A DNA stretch of 64,000 nt from JAVKFY01 sp040223615 (GTDB lineage Bacteria; Pseudomonadota; Alphaproteobacteria; GCA-2731375). Where the stretch lies: positions 62,001-126,000 of the forward strand of contig JAVKFY010000005.1 of the NCBI GenBank assembly GCA_040223615.1, written 5' to 3'. This document shows, one piece after another, positions 45,253-53,339 of the stretch. Under the pieces are notes generated by a model. The model worked only from the letters and a program-made list of their open reading frames with translations. It did not search any database and had not been told where the DNA came from. A program made the translations under genes and the position numbers. Positions within the stretch are counted from its first letter, which is position 1, and the number at the start of each line of letters is the position of its first letter.

Positions 45253-45426
45253 ATGCCACGAAGCTCTAGGATCGCGGCCGTTGCCGTGATCGCAATTGCG
45301 GGGCTGTGCTACGATGGCACTGCGATTGCCGGTCCAGCGCTGTCGGACCTGCCGGCGCCAGGCATTGTCGGCTTGGTCGCGGCCGGCGTGGTGATCGCCA
45401 TCGCCGTGGCGCGGTGGCGAAAGTAG
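45253..45426 (+). CDS. mini PEP-CTERM-like protein 1 (LPAPG tail), 57 residues
   Basis: The product is a signal peptide (cleavage probable after GTAIA, residue 26), a spacer GPALSD, and a sorting-type tail: LPAPG motif (residues 33-37), a helix of about 15 residues, and a basic end ARWRK. Almost nothing else remains after export. The order of short P-x-P motif, helix and arginine cluster is that of PEP-CTERM signals, which exosortases recognise; an exosortase gene lies 1.4 kb downstream. ATG at 45253 follows GGGGAGAAGG. Two more such genes follow. Confidence 0.8.
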   Translation: MPRSSRIAAVAVIAIAGLCYDGTAIAGPALSDLPAPGIVGLVAAGVVIAIAVARWRK

Positions 45427-45435
45427 TAGTGGTCG

Positions 45436-45451
45436 GGGCGCGTTGTTTGCG
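45436..45451 (+). promoter_or_regulatory. sigma-54 promoter candidate before the second mini-gene
   Basis: GGGCGCGTTGTTTGCG aligns with TGGCACG-N4-TTGCW, with correct ten-base GG/GC spacing and an exact TTGC. Nine of 12 defined positions agree. The start site would be near 45462, about 50 bases before the ATG at 45515. A weaker match than the one at 45190. Confidence 0.45.
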
Positions 45452-45514
45452 TGCGAATGTTGAACGTCGGAGCACAGGCTAACCGAGGTTCGCAGCCGGA
45501 AATAGGAGACACAG

Positions 45515-45688
45515 ATGTTCAAATCCAAGACGATGCTGGCGAGCGTTGCGATTGCCGCAGCCGCCTTGAGCTATGCCGCACCGGCCTTCGCCGGTACCAC
45601 CGACGTCAATCTGCCGGCGCCCGGCATACTCGGCCTCGTCGCGTTGGGCGTGATCAGTGCCATCGCTATCGCCCGAGGCCGCAAGTAG
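45515..45688 (+). CDS. mini PEP-CTERM-like protein 2 (LPAPG tail), 57 residues
   Basis: Exactly the same length and plan as mini protein 1: signal peptide MFKSKTMLASVAIAAAALSY to AAPAFA (cleavage after residue 26), spacer GTTDVN, then LPAPG (33-37), a helix and the basic end ARGRK. The tail is conserved between copies while the signal-peptide sequence is not, implying selection on the sorting signal. AGGAG lies seven bases before the ATG. The short gap to the third gene holds a small CCCGC/GCGGG hairpin. Confidence 0.82.
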   Translation: MFKSKTMLASVAIAAAALSYAAPAFAGTTDVNLPAPGILGLVALGVISAIAIARGRK

Positions 45689-45723
45689 CCCGCAGCCAGC
45701 GGGTTAACGACGGACAACTGAGG

Positions 45724-45903
45724 ATGTCAGGGAAGATGTCGAGGCTCGTTTCAACCATCTCGCTGGTCGCGGCACTGGCTGCGGTGCCGGCGGGCCATGC
45801 CATTGCCGGCGTCGACGCCGGCCAGTTGCCGGCGCCTGGGATCATCGGTCTGGTGGCGCTTGGCGTCATCGGCGCCATCGCCGTCGCGCGCCATCGCAAG
45901 TAG
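45724..45903 (+). CDS. mini PEP-CTERM-like protein 3 (LPAPG tail), 59 residues
   Basis: The signal peptide ends at GHAIA, followed by spacer GVDAGQ and the tail LPAPG, helix, ARHRK. It lies 35 bp after copy 2, so the two should be cotranscribed. Two starts are possible, ATG 45724 (59 residues) and ATG 45736 (55 residues); neither has a well-spaced ribosome site, and I list the longer. The mature part between the presumed cleavage sites is again only about six residues. Confidence 0.78.
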   Translation: MSGKMSRLVSTISLVAALAAVPAGHAIAGVDAGQLPAPGIIGLVALGVIGAIAVARHRK

Positions 45904-45988
45904 GCGCCGGCGCGAGCCTGCGTTAGGTTAATCGCCGGGGCGATATGGGCCGCCCAGGTATTTCGTTTGGTGCGCCAGGCTGGGAACG

Positions 45989-46828
45989 ATGGAAGCATTC
46001 CTGCTCCAGCACTACGAAAACGCCCTCGGCACCATCTTCTATGGCGCCATCATCGTCTTTGCGATCGCCGAGTTCATCCTGCCGTGGCGCGCCGCGCGCC
46101 TGCCGCTGATCACGCGCTGGTCGACCAACATCGGCATGGGCGTGGTTCAAGCGCTGCTCGGCCGGGTGCTGCTGCCGATCGGCTTGTTCAAGCTGTCGAT
46201 TCTGGCGGATACGCAAGGCTGGGGGCTGTTTCACCTGCTCGGTCTGCCGCTGCTGCTGGCGTTGCCGCTGGGGGTGCTGGTCCTCGACCTGGTGAAGTAT
46301 CTCGAACACCGGCTGCTGCACATGGTGCCGATCTTGTGGCGCGCGCACGTGGTGCATCACGCCGATCTCGAGATCGACTTCACCACCGGATTCCGCCACC
46401 ACCCGATCGAGGTGATCATGATCGCGGTGCCGAGCGCGGCGGCGATCCTGGTGTTCGGCATTCCCGCCGGTGCCGTCGCGATTTTCCAGATCCTGGCGCT
46501 GACCATCTCCATCTTCACCCACGTGAATGTGCAGCTCCCGGCGCCGGTCGACCGCGTGCTGCGGCTGTTCATCATCACGCCGGAGGTGCACGTGGTGCAC
46601 CACTCCGCCCACCGGGTCGAGACCGACAGCAATTTCGGCCTGATTTTCATCTGGTGGGACCGTTTGTTCGGCACCTATCGCGCGGCGCCGCAGGAGGGCG
46701 TGACGATGATGCAAGTCGGCGTGGAGTACTTCCGCGATCCGGCCGACCTGCGGCTCGACAAGGCGCTGCTGCTGCCGTTCCGGGTGCCGAGCGAGACTCA
46801 GCAGCCGGTCCCCGACCGCGTCGCCTGA
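45989..46828 (+). CDS. fatty acid hydroxylase / sterol desaturase family membrane protein
   Basis: The 279-residue protein has several membrane helices and the histidine boxes of the di-iron hydroxylase superfamily: EHRLLH, HVVHHADLEIDF, FRHHP and EVHVVHHSAHR. It probably hydroxylates or desaturates a membrane lipid. It follows mini-gene 3 by 85 bp on the same strand, and its last 31 bp overlap the end of the convergent exosortase gene. A functional tie to the exosortase is possible but unproven; members of this family occur widely. Confidence 0.88.
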   Translation: MEAFLLQHYENALGTIFYGAIIVFAIAEFILPWRAARLPLITRWSTNIGMGVVQALLGRVLLPIGLFKLSILADTQGWGLFHLLGLPLLLALPLGVLVLDLVKYLEHRLLHMVPILWRAHVVHHADLEIDFTTGFRHHPIEVIMIAVPSAAAILVFGIPAGAVAIFQILALTISIFTHVNVQLPAPVDRVLRLFIITPEVHVVHHSAHRVETDSNFGLIFIWWDRLFGTYRAAPQEGVTMMQVGVEYFRDPADLRLDKALLLPFRVPSETQQPVPDRVA

Positions 46829-48324
46829 AGCAACGGTGCCAGCAGCCGGCCGCGGTCCAGCAGCTTCTGCATCGCGGCCCGCGCCGCCGCCGGATCGGCC
46901 GTCGAATCGGCTGACATCAACAGCACCGCGGCACCGTCTCCGCCGCTGAGCCCGTTTGCCAGGCGCCAGAGCTTGGCTGCCCAAGGCGCCGCCACGAACC
47001 GCCCGTCGATCCAGTAGACCTGCCACACCAGCCGCCGGGCACGGTCCGGTCCCCGCAGCCGAATCTCGCGTACGGATGTGACGTTGCCATCCACCCGCAC
47101 CGAATTGCTGGCCTGTGCCAGCCGGTGCCAGGTCCGGCCGTCGAACGGCCGGTTGCGGAAACCGACCATCTCACGGCCGGTTCCCAGGCGCGGATAGGCG
47201 GCAACGTAGAGATCGACCGGCAGACCGTCGACCGAATAGCGCGCCGCCAACTCCGCCGAGGCGCCGCGATAGCGCGGCCGCCAGTCCGCCATCGGCTGCG
47301 GCATGCCAAGCGCCGGCGGCGGGCACAGCGTCAGGGCCGGCCCGGGCGGCACATCGTCCACCACGCTGGCGGCCACGGTCGGGCCGACCGCCGCCACCGC
47401 CAATACGGCGATGGCGCCGAGCCATGCTGGCCGGCTGGCTGTCGCCGGCCTGGTCGTCGGCGTGGCGACGATCGTGTCCGGTGGGTCGCGAAAGCGCCAG
47501 CCGATCCCCATCTGCGCGGCCACCGCGGCGCAGAACAGCAGCCAGCCGAAAGTCTCGTGGTCGCCGATCAGGTTGATCGAGCGGTCGGAGACGTAGGTCA
47601 GCCAGATCACCCCCGTGGTGCGCACCCCATTGGCCAGGATGGCCACCGGGATGCCGGCCAGGACGTAGAGCGTGCGCTTGCGCCAGCCGGCGAACATCAG
47701 GTTGGCATAGACCAGCGAGATCGCCGTGTTGCCGATGATGAAATCCAGCGCCGAACAGGCCTCGACCACGCCGAAGCGGCCGATCTCGGTGATCAGGATG
47801 TTGCCGTCGGTGCTGACCTCCATGCCGAGCATGCCGAGGCCGGCGACGGTCAGCACCATGGTCAGGTCGATCAGTGCCGGCAGCAGCGACTCACCGAACG
47901 GCACCATCAGCCACAGCAGCAGGACCGGGAACAGCAGCACCCGGAACGCCGTCCAGCCCAGCACCGCCAGGATCGCGACCTGGACCAGCGCCACGAAGGC
48001 GAACTGCGCCAGCACCGCGGCCTGCGCCAGCTCGCCGATTAGCCACAGCAGGCCGGCCGGCACCGCCAGCAGCGCCGCCGCCGGCCAGGGGCGCGGCGGA
48101 ATCGTCGCCAGCAGCGGGCGGCGCAGCCAGACGAAATAGGCGCTGATCGGCACGATCAGGAACGAGAAGGCATGCGTGTTGCTGCGGCTCCAGACCCTGA
48201 CCATCTGCGCCATGGTCTCCGCATGCAGCGCCAGCAGCGCGATCAGCAACAGGCCCAGCACCACGCCGGCTGCGGTCCAGCCGACGGGGCGGGGGCGGCT
48301 GGCGGCGGCGGTCGGCTGGTGCAT
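46798..48324 (-). CDS. exosortase fused to an EpsI-type C-terminal domain
   Basis: A 508-residue inner-membrane protein. Residues about 1-280 form the multi-helix exosortase domain with the catalytic residues in place: Cys190 in VVEACSAL, Arg235 in NGVRTTG and His256 in GDHETFGW; the early WSRSNTHAFSFL block is also typical. After a linker, residues about 330-480 resemble EpsI (ARYSVDGLPVDLYVAAYPRL). Exosortases are thought to cleave PEP-CTERM tails and pass the protein to another anchor. The three LPAPG mini-proteins nearby are the obvious substrates. No exopolysaccharide cluster is adjacent. AGGGATT precedes the ATG. Confidence 0.9.
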   Translation of the reverse strand: MHQPTAAASRPRPVGWTAAGVVLGLLLIALLALHAETMAQMVRVWSRSNTHAFSFLIVPISAYFVWLRRPLLATIPPRPWPAAALLAVPAGLLWLIGELAQAAVLAQFAFVALVQVAILAVLGWTAFRVLLFPVLLLWLMVPFGESLLPALIDLTMVLTVAGLGMLGMEVSTDGNILITEIGRFGVVEACSALDFIIGNTAISLVYANLMFAGWRKRTLYVLAGIPVAILANGVRTTGVIWLTYVSDRSINLIGDHETFGWLLFCAAVAAQMGIGWRFRDPPDTIVATPTTRPATASRPAWLGAIAVLAVAAVGPTVAASVVDDVPPGPALTLCPPPALGMPQPMADWRPRYRGASAELAARYSVDGLPVDLYVAAYPRLGTGREMVGFRNRPFDGRTWHRLAQASNSVRVDGNVTSVREIRLRGPDRARRLVWQVYWIDGRFVAAPWAAKLWRLANGLSGGDGAAVLLMSADSTADPAAARAAMQKLLDRGRLLAPLLQATRSGTGC

Positions 48325-48436
48325 CCGAATCCCTGCGTGGTTGCGCCATTGAACTGGAACGGCGTGCGGCGGCGCAAGCGCGCGCCTTGTTCGCTTGACA
48401 GCGCCCCGGCCGCACAGTACACCGCAGCGCTGCGCT

Positions 48437-48513
48437 GGGGGTGTAGCTCAGTTGGTTAGAGCGCTGGCCTGTCACGCCAGAGGCCGCGGGTTCGAGTCCC
48501 GTCACTCCCGCCA
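48437..48513 (+). tRNA. tRNA-Asp (GTC anticodon)
   Basis: A 77-base cloverleaf: acceptor GGGGGTG/CACTCCC with one G-T pair, D-arm GCTC/GAGC, anticodon stem CTGGC/GCCAG with loop CTGTCAC, T-arm GCGGG/CCCGT with TTCGAGT, discriminator G and encoded CCA. Confidence 0.97.
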
Positions 48514-48663
48514 TTTCCCCCGCGCAACCACCTACGCGACATTGCAGATTCCGTAACCGGCCACTCGTATGCTGCGCATGCGAAAATGCCGGCCCGCCCC
48601 GGTTGCGGGGCCATGGTAGACCGGCTATACGAGAACCGCCTCAGCCGGGGGAAAGGAGCGAGC

Positions 48664-49032
48664 GTGGTCGTCGAGCTATTGCGCGAATACCTACCGATCC
48701 TGATGTTTTTCGCGGTCGCGGTCGGACTGTCGGCGGCGATGATCATCGCCTCGCTGATCGTCGGGCGTCAGCGGCCCGATCCGGAGAAGCTGTCGGCCTA
48801 CGAATGCGGCTTCGAGGCATTCGACGACGCCCGGCGCCAGTTCGACGTGCGATTTTACCTGGTCGCCATCCTGTTCATCATCTTCGACCTCGAAGTCGCT
48901 TTCCTGTTCCCCTGGGCTATCAGCCTGGGCGAGATCGGCGCCTTCGGCTTCTGGTCGATGATGGCGTTCCTGGGCATCCTGACCATCGGATTTGTCTACG
49001 AGTGGAAGAAAGGGGCGCTGGAATGGGAGTAG
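48664..49032 (+). CDS. nuoA: NADH-quinone oxidoreductase subunit A
   Basis: The 122-residue subunit has three membrane helices and belongs to the membrane arm of complex I near the quinone site. It shows YECGFEAFDDAR, with the conserved loop Cys, and RFYLVAILFIIFDLEVAFLFPWA. The start is GTG at 48664 behind AAAGGAGC; the frame opens earlier without family resemblance. It is the first of fourteen nuo genes; the promoter should lie in the 150-bp gap after tRNA-Asp. Confidence 0.95.
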   Translation: MVVELLREYLPILMFFAVAVGLSAAMIIASLIVGRQRPDPEKLSAYECGFEAFDDARRQFDVRFYLVAILFIIFDLEVAFLFPWAISLGEIGAFGFWSMMAFLGILTIGFVYEWKKGALEWE

Positions 49033-49580
49033 ACCCGACCGCCGCGCCGGGCACGCAGCTCGCCGTCGTGCCGGCGCCGGCCACGCAACCGGCCTTCTTC
49101 AAGGAATTTTCCGAGGAACTGGCCGACAAGGGCTTCATCGTCAGCCAGGTCGACAAGCTGGTGAACTGGGCGCGTACCGGCTCGCTGTGGCCGATGACCT
49201 TCGGCCTGGCGTGCTGTGCGGTGGAGATGATCCACGCCTACATGCCGCGCTATGACCTCGACCGTTTCGGCGTCGTGCCGCGCGCCTCGCCGCGCCAGTC
49301 CGACGTGATGATCGTGGCCGGCACGCTGACCAACAAGATGGCGCCGGCGCTGCGCAAGGTCTACGACCAGATGGCCGAGCCGCGCTACGTGATCTCGATG
49401 GGCAGCTGCGCCAACGGCGGCGGCTACTATCACTACAGCTACGCCGTGGTGCGCGGCTGCGATCGGGTGGTCCCGGTCGACGTCTACGTGCCTGGATGCC
49501 CACCCACCGCCGAGGCCCTGGTCTACGGCATCCTGCAACTGCAACGGAAGATCCGCCGCACCGGTACCATCTCCCGGTAA
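49023..49580 (+). CDS. nuoB: NADH-quinone oxidoreductase subunit B
   Basis: The 185-residue subunit carries the terminal cluster N2, which passes electrons to quinone. The cluster ligands are the tandem cysteines in FGLACCAVEM, the Cys in SMGSCANGGG and that in VPGCPPTAEA. The ATG at 49023 overlaps the end of nuoA by 10 bp, suggesting translational coupling. Confidence 0.96.
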   Translation: MGVDPTAAPGTQLAVVPAPATQPAFFKEFSEELADKGFIVSQVDKLVNWARTGSLWPMTFGLACCAVEMIHAYMPRYDLDRFGVVPRASPRQSDVMIVAGTLTNKMAPALRKVYDQMAEPRYVISMGSCANGGGYYHYSYAVVRGCDRVVPVDVYVPGCPPTAEALVYGILQLQRKIRRTGTISR

Positions 49581-49629
49581 GGGCCGGATGATGGAACGGG
49601 TAACGGCGCGCGAGGGCAGGGACTAACCT

Positions 49630-50241
49630 ATGGACGACGCGGGGCTCACCGAGCTTGGCGAGTATATCGCCGCTGCCCAGCCTGACGGCGTGATCGAGAC
49701 CCGGGTGGCGCACAACGAGCTCATGGTCTCGGTACGGCGCGCCCAGCTGGTGCGGCTGCTGACCATGCTGCGCGATGACCAGCAGTGCCTGTTCAAGGTT
49801 CTGATCGACGTCTGCGGCGTCGACTATCCGGAGGACGTCGAACGCTTCGAGGTCGTCTACAATCTGCTGAGCCTGCGCCATAACCAGCGCGTGCGGATCA
49901 AGGTGCGCACCGACGAGGACACGCCGGTGCCGTCGGTGGCCGGCGTCTACAACTCGGCCGCCTGGTTCGAGCGCGAGGTCTGGGACCTTTACGGCGTGAT
50001 GTTCGCCGACCATCCCGACCTGCGCCGAATCCTCACCGACTACGGCTTTGAGGGCCATCCGCTGCGCAAGGACTTCCCGCTGACCGGCTATGTCGAGGTG
50101 CGTTACGACGACGAGCAGAAGCGCGTGGTCTACGAGCCGGTGAGCCTGACCCAGGAGTTCCGCCGCTTCGACTTCATGAGCCCCTGGGAGGGCGCCAAGT
50201 ACATTCTCCCGGGCGACGAGAAGGCCGAGGGGCAAGGCTGA
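49630..50241 (+). CDS. nuoC: NADH-quinone oxidoreductase subunit C
   Basis: The 203-residue peripheral-arm subunit has CGVDYPEDVERFEVVYNLLS, the family signature EREVWDLYGVMFADHPDLRR and ILTDYGFEGHPLRKDFPLTG. It is separate from NuoD, unlike the fused NuoCD of enterobacteria. The stop shares one base with the nuoD start. Confidence 0.95.
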   Translation: MDDAGLTELGEYIAAAQPDGVIETRVAHNELMVSVRRAQLVRLLTMLRDDQQCLFKVLIDVCGVDYPEDVERFEVVYNLLSLRHNQRVRIKVRTDEDTPVPSVAGVYNSAAWFEREVWDLYGVMFADHPDLRRILTDYGFEGHPLRKDFPLTGYVEVRYDDEQKRVVYEPVSLTQEFRRFDFMSPWEGAKYILPGDEKAEGQG

Positions 50242-51419
50242 TGCCCGAAGTCGACATCAAGAACCTGACGATCAATTTCGGGCCGCAGCATCCGGCGGCG
50301 CACGGCGTGCTGCGCCTGGTGATGGAGCTCGACGGCGAGGTGGTCGAGCGCTGCGATCCGCATATCGGCCTGCTGCACCGCGGCACCGAGAAGCTGATCG
50401 AGTACAAGACCTACCTGCAGGCGGTGCCGTATTTCGACCGGCTCGACTATGTCGCGCCGATGAACCAGGAACACGCCTTCGCGCTCGCCGTGGAGAAGCT
50501 GCTCGGCATCGAGGTGCCGGCGCGCGGCCAGGCGGTGCGGGTGATTTTCTGCGAGATCGGCCGCCTGCTGAACCACCTGCTGAACATCACCACCCAGGCG
50601 ATGGACGTCGGCGCCATCACCCCGACCTTGTGGGGCTTCGAGGAGCGCGAGAAGCTCATGGAGTTCTACGAGGCGGCCTCCGGCGCGCGCCTGCACGCGG
50701 CCTATTTCCGGCCCGGCGGCGTGCACCAGGACATGCCCGACGCGATGCCGGCGCAGATCTACGACTACTGCCAGAACTTCCACAAATTCGCCGCCGAGCT
50801 GGAAGGCCTGCTGACCGAGAACCGGATCTTCAAGCAGCGCAACGTCGACATCGGCAAGGTCTCCGCCGAGGACGCCATGGACTGGGGCTTCACCGGGGTG
50901 ATGCTGCGCGGCTGCGGCATTCCGTGGGACCTGCGCAAGTCGCAGCCCTACGACGGCTACGAGACCTACGATTTCGATATTCCCGTGGGCAAGAACGGCG
51001 ACTGTTACGACCGCTACCTCTGCCGGGTAGAGGAGATGCGCCAGTCCTGCAACATCATCATGCAGGCGATCGATCGGCTGCCCGACGGCCCGGTGATGGT
51101 CGAGGACCGCAAGATCGCGCCGCCCAATCGGGCTGAGATGAAGGGCTCGATGGAGGCCCTGATCCACCACTTCAAGCTCTATACCGAGGGCTATCACGTG
51201 CCGGCCGGCGAGACCTACACGGCGGTCGAGGCGCCGAAGGGCGAGTTCGGCGTCTACCTGGTCGCGGACGGCTCCAACAAGCCCTATCGCTGCAAGATCC
51301 GCGCGCCCGGCTTCGCCCACCTGCAGGCCACCGACTTTCTGTGCAAGGGCCACCTGCTGGCCGACAGCGTCGCGGTGATCGGCAGCCTCGACATCGTGTT
51401 CGGCGAGATCGACCGATGA
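50241..51419 (+). CDS. nuoD: NADH-quinone oxidoreductase subunit D
   Basis: The 392-residue subunit lines the quinone cavity together with NuoB. It starts with NLTINFGPQHPAAHGVLR, which includes the quinone-contacting histidine loop, and has GLLHRGTEKLIEYKTY, RLDYVAPMNQEHAF and a C-terminal GSLDIVFGEIDR. Its length is typical. nuoE starts in the ATGA that ends this gene. Confidence 0.96.
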   Translation: MPEVDIKNLTINFGPQHPAAHGVLRLVMELDGEVVERCDPHIGLLHRGTEKLIEYKTYLQAVPYFDRLDYVAPMNQEHAFALAVEKLLGIEVPARGQAVRVIFCEIGRLLNHLLNITTQAMDVGAITPTLWGFEEREKLMEFYEAASGARLHAAYFRPGGVHQDMPDAMPAQIYDYCQNFHKFAAELEGLLTENRIFKQRNVDIGKVSAEDAMDWGFTGVMLRGCGIPWDLRKSQPYDGYETYDFDIPVGKNGDCYDRYLCRVEEMRQSCNIIMQAIDRLPDGPVMVEDRKIAPPNRAEMKGSMEALIHHFKLYTEGYHVPAGETYTAVEAPKGEFGVYLVADGSNKPYRCKIRAPGFAHLQATDFLCKGHLLADSVAVIGSLDIVFGEIDR

Positions 51420-52032
51420 GCGCGCGCACCCCCGCCCCGAAGGAACTGCAGCCGGCGAGCTTCGCGTTCACGTCGAAGAATCTCGACACGGCGAAGGCGA
51501 TCATCGCCCGCTACCCGCCGCGCCGCGAGGCCAGCGCGGTGATGCCGCTGCTCGACCTGGCGCAGCGCCAGCACGACGGCTGGCTGCCGCGGGCGGCGAT
51601 GGACCACGTCGCCGAGTTGCTGCAGATGGCGCCGATCCGGGTCTACGAGGTCGCCACCTTCTACACCATGTACAACCTGGCGCCGGTGGGCCGGCACCAC
51701 ATCCAGGTCTGCACCACGACGCCGTGCTGGCTGCGCGGCTCGACCGATATCGCCGCGGCCTGCATGCAGCGTCTCGGCATCGGCTTCGGCGAGACCACCG
51801 CGGACGGGCAGTTCACCTTGAGCGAGGTCGAGTGCCTGGGCGCCTGCGTCAACGCGCCGATGATCCAGGTCAACGACGACTATTACGAGGACCTGACGCC
51901 GGAGAGCACGACCGCCGTCCTCGACGCGCTGGCCAAGGGCGAGCAGCCGAAGACCGGCCCGCAGAACAGCCGCAACACGTCGGAGCCCGAGGGCGGCCGC
52001 ACCACGTTGCTGGACGCGAAAGAGGATGCCTG

Positions 52033-52033
<1 letters not shown>
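51416..52033 (+). CDS. nuoE: NADH-quinone oxidoreductase subunit E
   Basis: The 205-residue subunit is thioredoxin-like and binds the [2Fe-2S] cluster N1a. Ligands are in VCTTTPCWLRGS and ECLGACVNAPM. A C-terminal tail of about 35 residues (from KGEQPKTGPQ) is extended and polar, as in other alphaproteobacteria. The stop overlaps the nuoF start by one base. Confidence 0.95.
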
Positions 52034-53319
<1,286 letters not shown>

Positions 53320-53339
53320 GACGAGAGAAGACGTAGCCG

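Noticed and set aside
45436..45451. Whether the second sigma-54 match could be chance
   Set aside because: Kept as a feature, not discarded: two defined bases differ more than in the first site, so its confidence was lowered rather than removing it.
48336..48390. Sigma-54-like sequences upstream of the exosortase gene
   Set aside because: Candidate GG and GC doublets are nine rather than ten bases apart, which sigma-54 does not tolerate.
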